The notes under the pieces were generated by a model. That model was not told the origin of the DNA, ran no database searches, and saw nothing but the letters and a program-made list of their open reading frames with translations. The position numbers and the translations under genes were made by a program. A DNA stretch of 64,000 bases from Amorphochlora amoebiformis (lineage: Eukaryota; Cercozoa; Chlorarachniophyceae), in contig BAAHQB010000071.1 of NCBI GenBank assembly GCA_054601695.1, forward strand, positions 62,001 to 126,000, given 5' to 3'. Of the stretch, positions 1 through 64,000 are shown piece by piece. Position 1 is the first letter of the stretch. Every line of letters starts with the position of its first letter.

Positions 1-2
1 GA

Positions 3-30553
<30,551 letters not shown>

Positions 30554-30951
30554 TCCTTGGTAGGATTGTAGATATTTTTAGGTATTTTAGATGGTTTCAG
30601 ATATTGCTCTAATGGAGAAAGATTTTTTCCCTTTCACAGAGATGATGTGACGTTATTGAATATGTCACTCAATGATTGATATTTTCGAGTCATTAGAGGG
30701 AAATGTGTTAGAGTGATATATGTGTATAACGATAAAAAAAAAAAAAATTAGTAACGACAGATATATAATGTAATTTCATATTATAACAATCAATATATCA
30801 TAAGAACTGTATGATAATAGTATTCGGATAGTAGCTAGTGTTAACGTTGTTCATCGACACACCGTCACGCTACCGTACCTGTGTCTAGTATGTACGCTAA
30901 TTGCATTATTTTAAAATAGATGTTTATGCATGTCGTAACGCATATGATATG

Positions 30952-30984
<33 letters not shown>

Positions 30985-31200
30985 ATATATAATATATATA
31001 CATACATATACATACATATATATATCTAGTATACACATATATATATATATATAATATATATATATAGCATGATCTTAATAATTATTAAACAATAATATTT
31101 GTATATGAGTGTATGAATATAATTTTATGCACAGTGCATTAGGGCCGTATTGATATTATATGATCTACATATTATATATATATACATATATATAAATATA

Positions 31201-31238
<38 letters not shown>

Positions 31239-31353
31239 CAATCCTTAATACACAGATATCTAAATTTGATATCTCAGCATTGGACTAGTTGGATAAGGCG
31301 CAAGTGAGAGTCGTCTGCATCCTCACCCAAACGACGGAGTGGAGCGGAGGTTG
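30554..31353. other. Intergenic region after the hydrolase gene
   Basis: AT-rich, mostly unique sequence with short (TA)n tracts, taken as the hydrolase 3' UTR and spacer. I see no exon with matching splice sites. Around 31,283-31,310 a short stretch resembles a tRNA D arm (GACTAGTTGGATAAGGCGC), but no B box or acceptor stem follows. Confidence 0.6.
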
Positions 31354-31434
31354 TGTCGTCAACAGCTGTCGTCAATAGCTGTTGTCAACAGCTGTCGTCA
31401 ACAAACACCTGTCGTCAACAGCTGTCGTCAACAG
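31354..31434. repeat. 13-bp minisatellite, TGTCGTCAACAGC x6
   Basis: Six near-perfect head-to-tail units of TGTCGTCAACAGC, one extended to 17 bp. Each junction makes the palindrome CAGCTG (E-box type). It lies between the 3' end of the hydrolase gene and the tRNA cluster. No coding exon is visible here. Confidence 0.9.
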
Positions 31435-31542
31435 CAGTTCTAAGACTCGATTTCATGCTGATATGTATGTGTATGATTGAAAATGATATGTATGTTGGCG
31501 GGGATTATAGGTGGAATATTTTATTATACATGTTACATGTAT

Positions 31543-31586
<44 letters not shown>

Positions 31587-31626
31587 CATGAATGCAATAT
31601 GTACATATATTTACATAGGTATATAC

Positions 31627-31682
<56 letters not shown>

Positions 31683-31812
31683 CATATATATATACTGTAT
31701 TATATACATATTATATTTACATATACTTAAATATATATGTGTATATATGTATGCGAAAAAAGAATAGAAATCTGAAACTCTCCCCTCGATTACCCCCCAA
31801 AAAAAATTATAT

Positions 31813-31896
31813 GCAAGCTGTGAGATTCGAACTCACGAAGCGTATCCGCACTAGGGTCTAAACCTAGCCCCATTGACCAGACTAGGGGAAGCTTGC
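31813..31896 (-). tRNA. tRNA-Leu (anticodon UAG)
   Basis: Reverse-strand cloverleaf of 84 nt. The 7-bp acceptor GCAAGCT pairs with AGCTTGC, and the anticodon stem CTAGG/CCTAG encloses loop TTTAGAC (TAG). There is a long class II variable arm and a T arm with loop TTCGAAT. CCA is not encoded. A run of nine T follows just downstream, an ideal RNA polymerase III stop. It is the last of four tandem tRNAs. Confidence 0.88.
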
Positions 31897-31917
31897 AACA
31901 AAGCCAGTTAACTGGCT

Positions 31918-31988
31918 CGACCCTACTCGGAATCGAACCGAGAACGCCCGGGAGACAACCGGATATCTTGCCATTAGACTATAGGGCC
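31918..31988 (-). tRNA. tRNA-Asp (anticodon GUC)
   Basis: The acceptor GGCCCTA pairs with TAGGGTC (one G-T pair), with discriminator G as usual for Asp. Anticodon loop TTGTCTC gives GTC. The T arm is CTCGG-TTCGATT-CCGAG. It lies 21 nt upstream of tRNA-Leu and 11 nt downstream of the next tRNA, so the cluster could be transcribed together. Confidence 0.87.
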
Positions 31989-31999
31989 TGGGAACACAA

Positions 32000-32084
32000 A
32001 GGCGGCGACAGGACTCGAACCTGCAAGGGCGCATTGCCCATCGGGGTAGTAAACCGACCGAATAACCAATTATCGGACACCGCC
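32000..32084 (-). tRNA. Class II tRNA, probably tRNA-Ser (anticodon read as ACU)
   Basis: The acceptor GGCGGTG pairs with CGCCGCC. The D loop contains GG, and a long variable arm is built on GGGC/GCCC. The T arm GCAGG-TTCGAGT-CCTGT is good. The loop TTACTAC is set in a stem with a mismatch at 31-39 and gives ACT. A Ser tRNA for AGU/AGC would normally carry GCU, and the discriminator is T rather than G. The identity, or even the functionality, is therefore less certain than for its neighbours. Confidence 0.6.
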
Positions 32085-32109
32085 ATGGGATGAGAAGATG
32101 GGAAGTTTA

Positions 32110-32178
32110 AGGCACTTGCGAGGGTTGAACTCGCCACCCGAGATTCGTAAACTCAGGACTAGATCCGCTAGAAGCACC
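32110..32178 (-). tRNA. tRNA-like gene, probably tRNA-Arg (anticodon ACG)
   Basis: The acceptor GGTGCTT pairs with AAGTGCC with two wobble pairs, and the T arm GCGAG-TTCAACC-CTCGC is perfect. The anticodon loop TTACGAA gives ACG, with a T-T mismatch at 31-39. The D arm is short and palindromic (CTAG..CTAG). It is first in the tandem cluster. The shape is acceptable but weak, so it may be degenerate. Confidence 0.5.
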
Positions 32179-32350
32179 GCTGTTTGCGATTTGTGAATGC
32201 TGGAGGGAACAATTCAAGACATAAACCACGCGCTTGCGCGAAGAACGCCGCGAGGAAGCTTCAGAGAACCATTTTTCGGAGTGCGGTGGTCAATCCCATC
32301 AATATGAGCCGACAAATAGATATCTTACGGATAATTGAGACAATATGTTT

Positions 32351-33021
32351 ACTGGCGTTCTCTATGTATGGATTTGCCGGCAGAACTGCCGGCTGTGGCA
32401 GTTTTGAATTTTGCGGCAGTACTGCCGGTTCATTCTCTATGTACGATGGCAGATTCCCCGGTATCCATTGGGGAAAACCGGCATTATATACATTTCATAT
32501 ATTTAGATGATGTCACCTAAATTCGACAACAACCACGTGGCGATATCCACGTGTACAGTTGGGAAGACGTATGTCTGTCACATACCTGCAGGTGGTGCTC
32601 GCCTTGACCCAGTGGCTGAATGCGGAAGACACCGCATCGTATTGTCGTGCGCTTAGAATATTCATGAATGTATATAAATTGTATACATCGAGGAAACGAA
32701 AGCGTGGGTACAGGTGTGATGGCGGTCTCTATGGTGGGGCAACCGTTCTGGGAGGCGCCCGGTGTGGCGCCCGGTGTGAGGGTAGCGGACGAGATAGCCC
32801 TGATAGGCAACCCGGGTGCAGACATCATGCGGTTTCTATGGTGGGTCCGTTACCGCTGCTTTTCAACTCCAGGGTAGTTGACACTACCCACGAGAATATG
32901 GCAATATCTGCCGGCCGAATATTTAAATATTTGGTCACTACCCGCTACTGACATCATACACGACTGAATCCCTGGCAGAACTGCCAAACTGCCGGCAAAT
33001 CCACATGTAGAGAACGCCAGT
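32351..33021. mobile_element. Non-autonomous TIR element (MITE-like), 671 bp
   Basis: Terminal inverted repeats of 33 bp at 32,351-32,383 and 32,989-33,021 agree at 30 of 33 positions and begin ACTGGCGTTCTCTA. Flanks are TATGTTT on the left and TATGTAT on the right, an imperfect 7-bp target duplication. Just inside the left end, 32,376-32,393 is a perfect hairpin (8-bp arms GCCGGCAG/CTGCCGGC around AA), and related GGCAG/CTGCC words recur at the right end. No transposase is visible. Inside are only short open frames, such as 32,668-32,877, with no recognisable product. It is GC-richer than its surroundings. Confidence 0.75.
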
Positions 33022-33719
33022 TATGTATCGAAAAATCGATATAGGAACCTGATATTGGGACAAGGGTGAGACATATTCACAGTGTTCGTGTTGTACATGG
33101 TAGAATAGTCTAAATATTATCCTTAATGAGCTGCCACTTGACCTCTAATATAAGCCGGGATTTTGGATGCTTGGGAGGGCCTCCGAGGCCACCCCGCTCC
33201 GACCGCCTATCTGGCGGATGTATATCCTGTATAGTCATGAGTTCAGGATAAAACGATCTTCATTAATCCACACATTCTAAAAATGAAAAAACATCGTCGG
33301 GGGAGATCCAAGATACGTATCTACAGTGATTCTACACAAAGGGGATTGGTGTGGCTTGCTCAGCCGCAGATTGGCCAGGGAGAACAGAAAGGACACACCT
33401 GTAATCGGTATACACGTCGTACAAATCATATCATTTTCTTAGAAGCTCTAGAAGCTAGTAATAGAGCAGCTAGGTATCATGAGTATATCAATCTCATCCC
33501 TAAATCTACTCTAGGTACTAGTACTAGAAGTAGTAGATCTAGTAGATAGTCGATTCGTGTTCAGTGTCTAGTGTGTAATCTCTAGAATCTAAAATATTTC
33601 GTGCGTTGTTAAGTTAGAATCTATTCTAGGTCATTTCTAAAACCAAAAATTGAAAGAGAAAGCATGTTCACGCACGCATTGTTCTAGTAGTTTTGCGGCT
33701 AGAACGTTCGTAATCAATA
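33022..33719. other. Intergenic region with GC hairpins and CTAG-rich segment
   Basis: 33,160-33,235 holds two GC-rich hairpins (GGGCCTCCGAGGCC and CCGCC..GGCGG). 33,430-33,640 is unusually rich in CTAG words. An 88-codon open frame at 33,283-33,549 is basic at its start and ends in a Ser/Arg run, and I do not recognise it. There is no clear gene. Confidence 0.4.
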
Positions 33720-33890
33720 ATGACTCAGTCTTCGAATTCCTCTCTCCATGCTCAGACGGTCGCTTCCTGCCAACAGTTCAACGCGGATGTTCCTTTAAAA
33801 AACCCCTTGGCACCGACTTTAATACGCACCATCGTCCAGGTAGATACTCTAGGGAGTTTTAAGAGGCTTGCCCTAAATATACAAATATGT

Positions 33891-33935
<45 letters not shown>

Positions 33936-34022
33936 AATTGACTGAAGGATCCTCGTCTCTCCTCCGTCTCTCCTCTGTCCCTTCTCTGTATAGTATTTAG
34001 AGGTCGTCTACCTGCAGGTTAG
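33720..34022 (+). CDS. Candidate two-exon small gene, product unknown
   Basis: An open exon 33,720-33,839 starts with ATG and ends at a donor (CAG|GTAGAT), giving 40 residues beginning MTQSSNSSLHAQTVASCQQF. A second exon 33,948-34,022 joins in phase 0 after an acceptor and ends with TAG, for 64 residues in total. The second exon overlaps the antisense stop of the coiled-coil gene by 26 bp and is pyrimidine-rich. The coding reading could be accidental. Confidence 0.25.
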
Positions 34023-34483
34023 TCCTCTTGAACGTCGGCTTCGATGCGGGATCAACAATGGGGTCATAGAGCCAGAACTCGTCAGTATGCTCAGAGTCAC
34101 TGATAACCTTCTTGCGGACATTTATTTGTTTGTCTAGTGCATCTCTGTACTCCCTCTGGGCCTGGATCTTCTTCTGGTTCTGGTTGATTTTCTCTTGTCT
34201 TAAGTGTTCGTCTACTCGTTTTAAGTGCTTCTTGATCTGTGCGTGTTCTTCCATTTTCTGTGAGGAGGATGTTTCAAAGGTAAACAACAGTTAGGTTTTA
34301 AGACTTAGAGCGTTGGTACTTGTCTTCGGATGTCTTCCTTCTCTTTCTTCTGCTGTTCGAGATACCTAGCGTTTTGCTGTGTAGACAGACATCTTATTAG
34401 CCTCGGTGAAATACGTGTGATTACGCCGTAATGTGTAATATGTAACAGATATACATATATACATACATATATATAGTAAATTG

Positions 34484-34524
<41 letters not shown>

Positions 34525-35442
34525 ATGTGTATATGGGGGTGTGTGTGTGTGTGTGTGTGAAAATGTACGTACAATGGCGTTCATCCTCTGTCTCTCATTC
34601 CTCATGGCCTCTAAGCAAATATGTTCCATTTAGTTAGTCCTGAAATCAGATGGATACTTCGTCTCCCCAAAAAAGACCCTAAACCCACAAAAGATCACCA
34701 TTCTTCTCGGCTGCATCCTCTCGCTCCCTAGCAATCTGGTCGACACGCTTAAGGTATGCAACATCCCTCTCCTTAGCGGCCTTATAGTGCTTCAACGACC
34801 TGTCACGGATCATCCTCTGTCTATCTTCCATCGCTTTGAACTCAGCCGCGCGACGCCTAGCTTTCATCTGTCGGATCAAGCAATCTCGTCAGGGTGGCGT
34901 TCAAGTGCGGTTATGCTTTGCAGATACCTCAACGAGCTCAGCATGCTGGCGAGCACACTCGATCTCCTCCCTTTGATCTCGTTCCTGGTAGTTATGATGT
35001 TATCTCCTCATTTTGATCTCATTCCTAGTATCTATTACCCTAATCCTAATTAGATGTAGCAATTTGAGTTGGGCTTCCTTAGCTACTTAGTTTGAAGAGC
35101 TGGTTATAGTTCACACCTTTTGCTTGAGCTTGTTAAATCTCCTCCTCTCGTTATCCTTCATGACGTTTTGGTACATTTTGAAACGGTGCTCCTTAGCCTT
35201 GGGTAATATAAATATGGTATACATACAAACACACAAACACACACACATATATATATATACCTCTTTTGCCTTCTTCTTCTCACTCTCTTCATGCTTTCTG
35301 TACTCCTCTATCATCTGCTTCTCATACTCCGCCTGAGCAAAGAATGTCAGCTAACTGTACTAAATCTTTGAATCCTTTCCATTATATGTGTATTTGTGTT
35401 TATATTTGTGTATATATATGTGTATGTGTGTGTGTAATTATA

Positions 35443-35482
<40 letters not shown>

Positions 35483-36308
35483 AGTGCTTTTGTGTATATG
35501 CGTGTGTTTTGTGCATGGAAAACGAAAGACTAATCAACAGCAGACCTTCTCCTGCAACATCTTCTCACGCATGCACTCGCGCTCCTTAAGCTGAAGCTCA
35601 CGTTCATGCTTTAGGGCATCGATCCTAGACTTGTGCAATCTCTGCTTCTCCGATTCCTCCTTCTTCCACTTCTCCATCAGTCTCTTCTCGGCAAGGGCAT
35701 ACTTTTGCTGATGCAGAATAATATAAATCATTAACATGTGCCCTCATATAACCTACTCACACCTCCTGCTTATATGTATCGTTATTACATCCGTTGTTGT
35801 CTTCATGATAGTTTCAAAATCTATGTGAAAACACCTTCTCAGTGAGGGTGAGTGACTTCATACTCTCGCGGACTTTCATCTGAGCTTTCAGAGCTTTCTT
35901 CGATTCCTGATTCAACCACTTCAGCCCCCATAGATCCCTTCCCATTTTACATCCCCAAGCCCTAGCCACACCGTACCCTATCGTTAACATTAATATAATA
36001 TAAGCGGGATATCTATACATCCCAACTCCATTGGAAGATAGTATCATGCATAGCATTGCATACCCACCAGCAGATTACGCCTGTAGACTTTGGTTTTCAC
36101 CGAATCCTTCTCTCCCAGAAGATCCGAGATGTCCTTGGCTCTAGTATGGCCCACAATGACAACCCCCGACTTCTTAACAGGCTTCTTCCTGCGAAACCAA
36201 GGCGTCGGTAGGGTTGTGAATCAGATATGCTAGGCATGTCCCATTAGCTGTGCTGAGTGGCATCCAGGGGTAGGGGACAGCTCACCAGGTCGCAGACATG
36301 CCCGGCAT
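33997..36308 (-). CDS. TPH-like coiled-coil protein, probable ciliary/axonemal component, 370 aa
   Basis: Eleven exons, given 5' to 3': 36308-36286 (ATG), 36188-36068, 35906-35835, 35707-35546, 35332-35261, 35197-35117, 34984-34928, 34867-34699, 34610-34573, 34376-34320, 34257-33997 (stop). All have GT-AG borders and the summed length is an exact codon multiple (370 aa). After a short non-helical start (VVIVGHTRAKDISDLL) the protein is almost entirely charged helix, for example LMEKWKKEESEKQRLHKSR and EYEKQMIEEYRKHEESEKKK. It ends with REYRDALDKQINVRKK and an acidic tail DEFWLYDPIVDP. Composition and the Y-R-x-x-L-D-x-Q-I pattern fit trichohyalin-plectin-homology ciliary proteins (CFAP45/CFAP53/CFAP210 type), but I cannot name the orthologue. 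Introns are 60-213 nt, with far less (TA)n than neighbouring genes. Confidence 0.85.
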
Positions 36309-36461
36309 TAGTTTCTGAGTTGCAAATGGGTCTTGTGGGGGACGGTGTTTGTTTGACCAGGAAACGCAAACGTAAACTGTCAGACTGAAACTGACACGAC
36401 CATGTTGAAGCCGAAGAAATAAGAAATAATTATTTTCTGACACCCCGGCCGAAATTCCACG
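36309..36461. promoter_or_regulatory. Divergent promoter region between coiled-coil and DUF4239 genes
   Basis: Only 153 bp separate the two start codons. The region contains the 19-mer CCGAAGAAATAAGAAATAA at 36,411-36,429, which also occurs in the hydrolase intron at 19,446-19,464 just before an acceptor. No TATA box at a convincing distance was identified. The shared-promoter role is inferred from geometry. Confidence 0.45.
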
Positions 36462-49695
<13,234 letters not shown>

Positions 49696-49716
49696 AAAAT
49701 AGGTCCTGCACTTATT

Positions 49717-49756
<40 letters not shown>

Positions 49757-50632
49757 GTATATACTATTCCCAGATAATGATCTATTAGCACAGTATGACT
49801 CAAAAATATCCAACTTCGAAAATTGGATATATACATATATACATGCGATGTACATCTATAGTAAGTACTACACAACCTAGACAACCCCCATCCTCCCCTC
49901 GTTAAATTCTCCGACTTTAAATTATGAGCATTTCCCCTCCCCATTTACAGAAAGGAGGCATATTCCGAACAAGAAACAAGTTCGATTATTTTTATTTTTC
50001 AGTTTTTTTAAAATACTACATATACTAGTAGTAAACTAAGCGTAGTATCTGGAGTATTGCGTAAGTGTTAGAGGTTTATTTCACTGCCGTAATTGGCGGC
50101 TAAAAAGTATTCAAGTTAATCTTATCATCAGTATTGTTACGAGAAATATTTTCAACGAACATCATATTCAATGAGATATAATACGTATAAACCATTCACT
50201 ATATATTATCTAGATTATACTAGTACTTAGATATATCATAGGTGAGCACAGGCTAATACATCTAGTGTACATGTCTACTATCGCGAGACTACACTCTCTA
50301 GTTTTGCGTAGTTCTGATTTCAATGTTAAAGCTACCAGCTAGACTTTAATATATAATCTAGCCTAAGATGATTACATATAAAATTATAAACTAGATAAAT
50401 TGGTTCAGAGTGTCTAGAGTCTAGAGAGTGCGTATAGTGTATCTCTATAAGTATACTGTGTATACTGTGCATACTGCCGTTAGCCTAAGTTCATTATTTT
50501 CACTGATGTAGTTAATGTGCTATTGTACTAGTTGAACATTAAGGTATACTTATCTAGATTATGGACTCATGCAATACCTAGAGTACACTTCTTTTCTAGC
50601 TTACCATTCTGATTTCTCAACTAAGCTATTTC
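49696..50632. other. Convergent intergenic spacer
   Basis: Between the 3' ends of the DUF4239 and WD40 genes. It is mostly unique AT-rich sequence with many CTAG words and little (TA)n. Reverse-strand open pieces near 49,757-49,944 did not assemble into exons. No RNA gene was recognised. Confidence 0.5.
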
Positions 50633-58766
<8,134 letters not shown>

Positions 58767-59209
58767 CGCTCTGCAAGGTGACTAAGGGGGTTGTCACGCC
58801 TTAGTGAAGTGATTCAGGTGAATGTCACGAAAGGAGAATGTGACCTAGGGCTGTGTTACGCAGGGTCACAATTGGATTCTGTGGATTCCGCCATGCATGC
58901 CTCTTACGCGCCGATCGGGCCTATTCTTCTTCTCCTTGCGCCGAGGCTTTGTGTTTCCCGCCAAACCTTCGGAATCAGAGGAATGAGATTCCATGGTGCT
59001 ACCGGCTCATCTCAAGGTAGCCCCTATTTTCTCATGATTCCAGTGGAAATCTGTGTTTGGCTTCGGACATTTACACAGTGTCCGTATCCGCACATCCAGT
59101 ATACGATTGGTGCTCTCTCGGGTCGTAATTATGCATTTGAACAACAGTATACGTCGGTTTAAGTGGATCAATTAGTCGATTTGGCTCGGGTTCGAGAGGG
59201 TTAAGGCGC
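58767..59209. promoter_or_regulatory. Divergent promoter region with repeated GTCAC/GTGAC words
   Basis: 443 bp between the start codons of the WD40 and UPF0301 genes. Five copies of GTGAC or its reverse complement occur within 58,778-58,869 (at 58,778, 58,793, 58,824, 58,840 and 58,865), a density suggestive of transcription factor sites. A 123-codon open frame at 58,791-59,162 overlaps the region but has no recognisable product, so I do not call it a gene. Confidence 0.4.
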
Positions 59210-63352
<4,143 letters not shown>

Positions 63353-63776
63353 GTAAACCTAATCGTAACTCTAACCCTTACCGACCCCCTAACCCTAACC
63401 CTAACCTTGACCCTAACCCTAACCCTAACCCTAAATATAACACCAACCCAAACCTAACAATCCAGAACCCTAGCCGAACTTTTAACCCGAACCCTAACCC
63501 TAATCCTAACCCCACCGCTAACCCTAACACTAACTCTAATACTAACCCATACCTAGTCATGCGTAACCTTAGCCCCAAACATAACCCTAGCTCTAACCCT
63601 AACCTTAATCCTAACCCTAACCCTAACCCTAACCCAACCCTAACCTAAACCCAACCCTACCCTAAGACCCTAAGACCCGAACCCTAATCCCAACCCTAAC
63701 CTTAACCCTACCCCTAACCCTAACACTAATACTAACCCATACACAGCCTAGATATATACATATATATGTATATAAA

Positions 63777-63807
<31 letters not shown>

Positions 63808-63890
63808 TAAACATGAAAATTTACAGATATATATTTACGTAACTCTAGCCCTAACCCTAGCCCTAACCTTAACCCTAACCCTAACCCTGA
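63353..63890 (+). repeat. Degenerate telomeric (CCCTAA)n arrays at the right edge
   Basis: Directly after the donor of exon 63298-63352 (ATG|GTAAACCTAATCG), CCCTAA variants run to about 63,735. After a (TA)n tract they resume at 63,838-63,890. From 63,900 to the end is unique sequence including the hairpin GGCGTGACCTCACGCC near 63,970. No further exon could be fixed. Confidence 0.9.
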
Positions 63891-64000
63891 CCCTACTTCT
63901 GAATCTTATTTCTCTATTCTTAACGTAAATATGTTCGAGAATCTTCGCGAAAACTTCCGGCGTGGCATGGCGTGACCTCACGCCGTGTTACCTAATAGTC

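Noticed and set aside
31283-31350. Fifth tRNA gene suggested by a D-arm-like sequence
   Set aside because: No B box, T arm or pairing acceptor stem could be found.
31893-32093. 66-residue open frame reading GIEPRTPG and GDRTRTCKG
   Set aside because: This is the well-known false translation of tRNA T arms. It lies antisense across the tRNA cluster.
58791-59162. 123-codon plus-strand open frame between the WD40 and UPF0301 genes
   Set aside because: It overlaps a divergent promoter, has no recognisable motif and no matching splice structure.

Overview
This is a window of nuclear DNA from a eukaryote. It shows many GT-AG introns, TTAGGG-type repeats, eukaryotic tRNA genes and WD40 and ciliary-type coiled-coil proteins. 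Two products point to a photosynthetic, probably green-lineage, flagellate: a DUF4239 (bestrophin-like) membrane protein with a plastid-transit-like N terminus, and a UPF0301/DUF179 (AlgH/YqgE-like) protein. The coiled-coil gene looks like an axonemal component. A prasinophyte-type alga would fit, but that is inference. Most of the DNA is (TA)n microsatellite lying inside introns, so long stretches that stay open in translation as alternating I-Y are not genes.

Five protein genes can be rebuilt by joining exons in phase. (1) <3-30,553 (+): a roughly 39-exon alpha/beta hydrolase with a GHSKGG elbow and a coiled-coil N terminus, entering from the left edge. (2) 33,997-36,308 (-): an 11-exon, 370-residue TPH-like coiled-coil protein with unusually compact introns. 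(3) 36,462-49,695 (+): a 19-exon, 512-residue DUF4239 protein. (4) 50,633-58,766 (-): a complete 12-exon, 361-residue WD40 protein of the GNB1L/ASTRA-associated-protein-1 family. (5) 59,210->63,352 (+): a UPF0301/DUF179 protein running off the right edge. Genes 2/3 and 4/5 are divergent pairs (153 bp and 443 bp between start codons). Genes 3/4 converge. Between genes 1 and 2 lie four tandem minus-strand tRNA genes (31,813-32,178), a 671-bp terminal-inverted-repeat element (32,351-33,021) and a 13-bp minisatellite.

The most interesting signal is in the introns of the two longest genes. At least 14 exons are accompanied by one to six decayed partial copies of themselves, separated by (TA)n. Copies upstream of an exon generally carry its 5' part with the splice acceptor. 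Copies downstream generally carry its 3' part with the splice donor. This suggests introns growing by repeated duplication of exon edges together with TA tracts. Second, every sizeable telomere-repeat array in the window lies within an intron or continues from an exon's donor. Where arrays touch splice sites, the G-rich strand reads as the donor (GTTAGGG) and the C-rich strand lies at the acceptor, supplying CTAAC branch-point-like motifs. Third, a dispersed unit of about 60 bp recurs at least nine times embedded in or beside these arrays.
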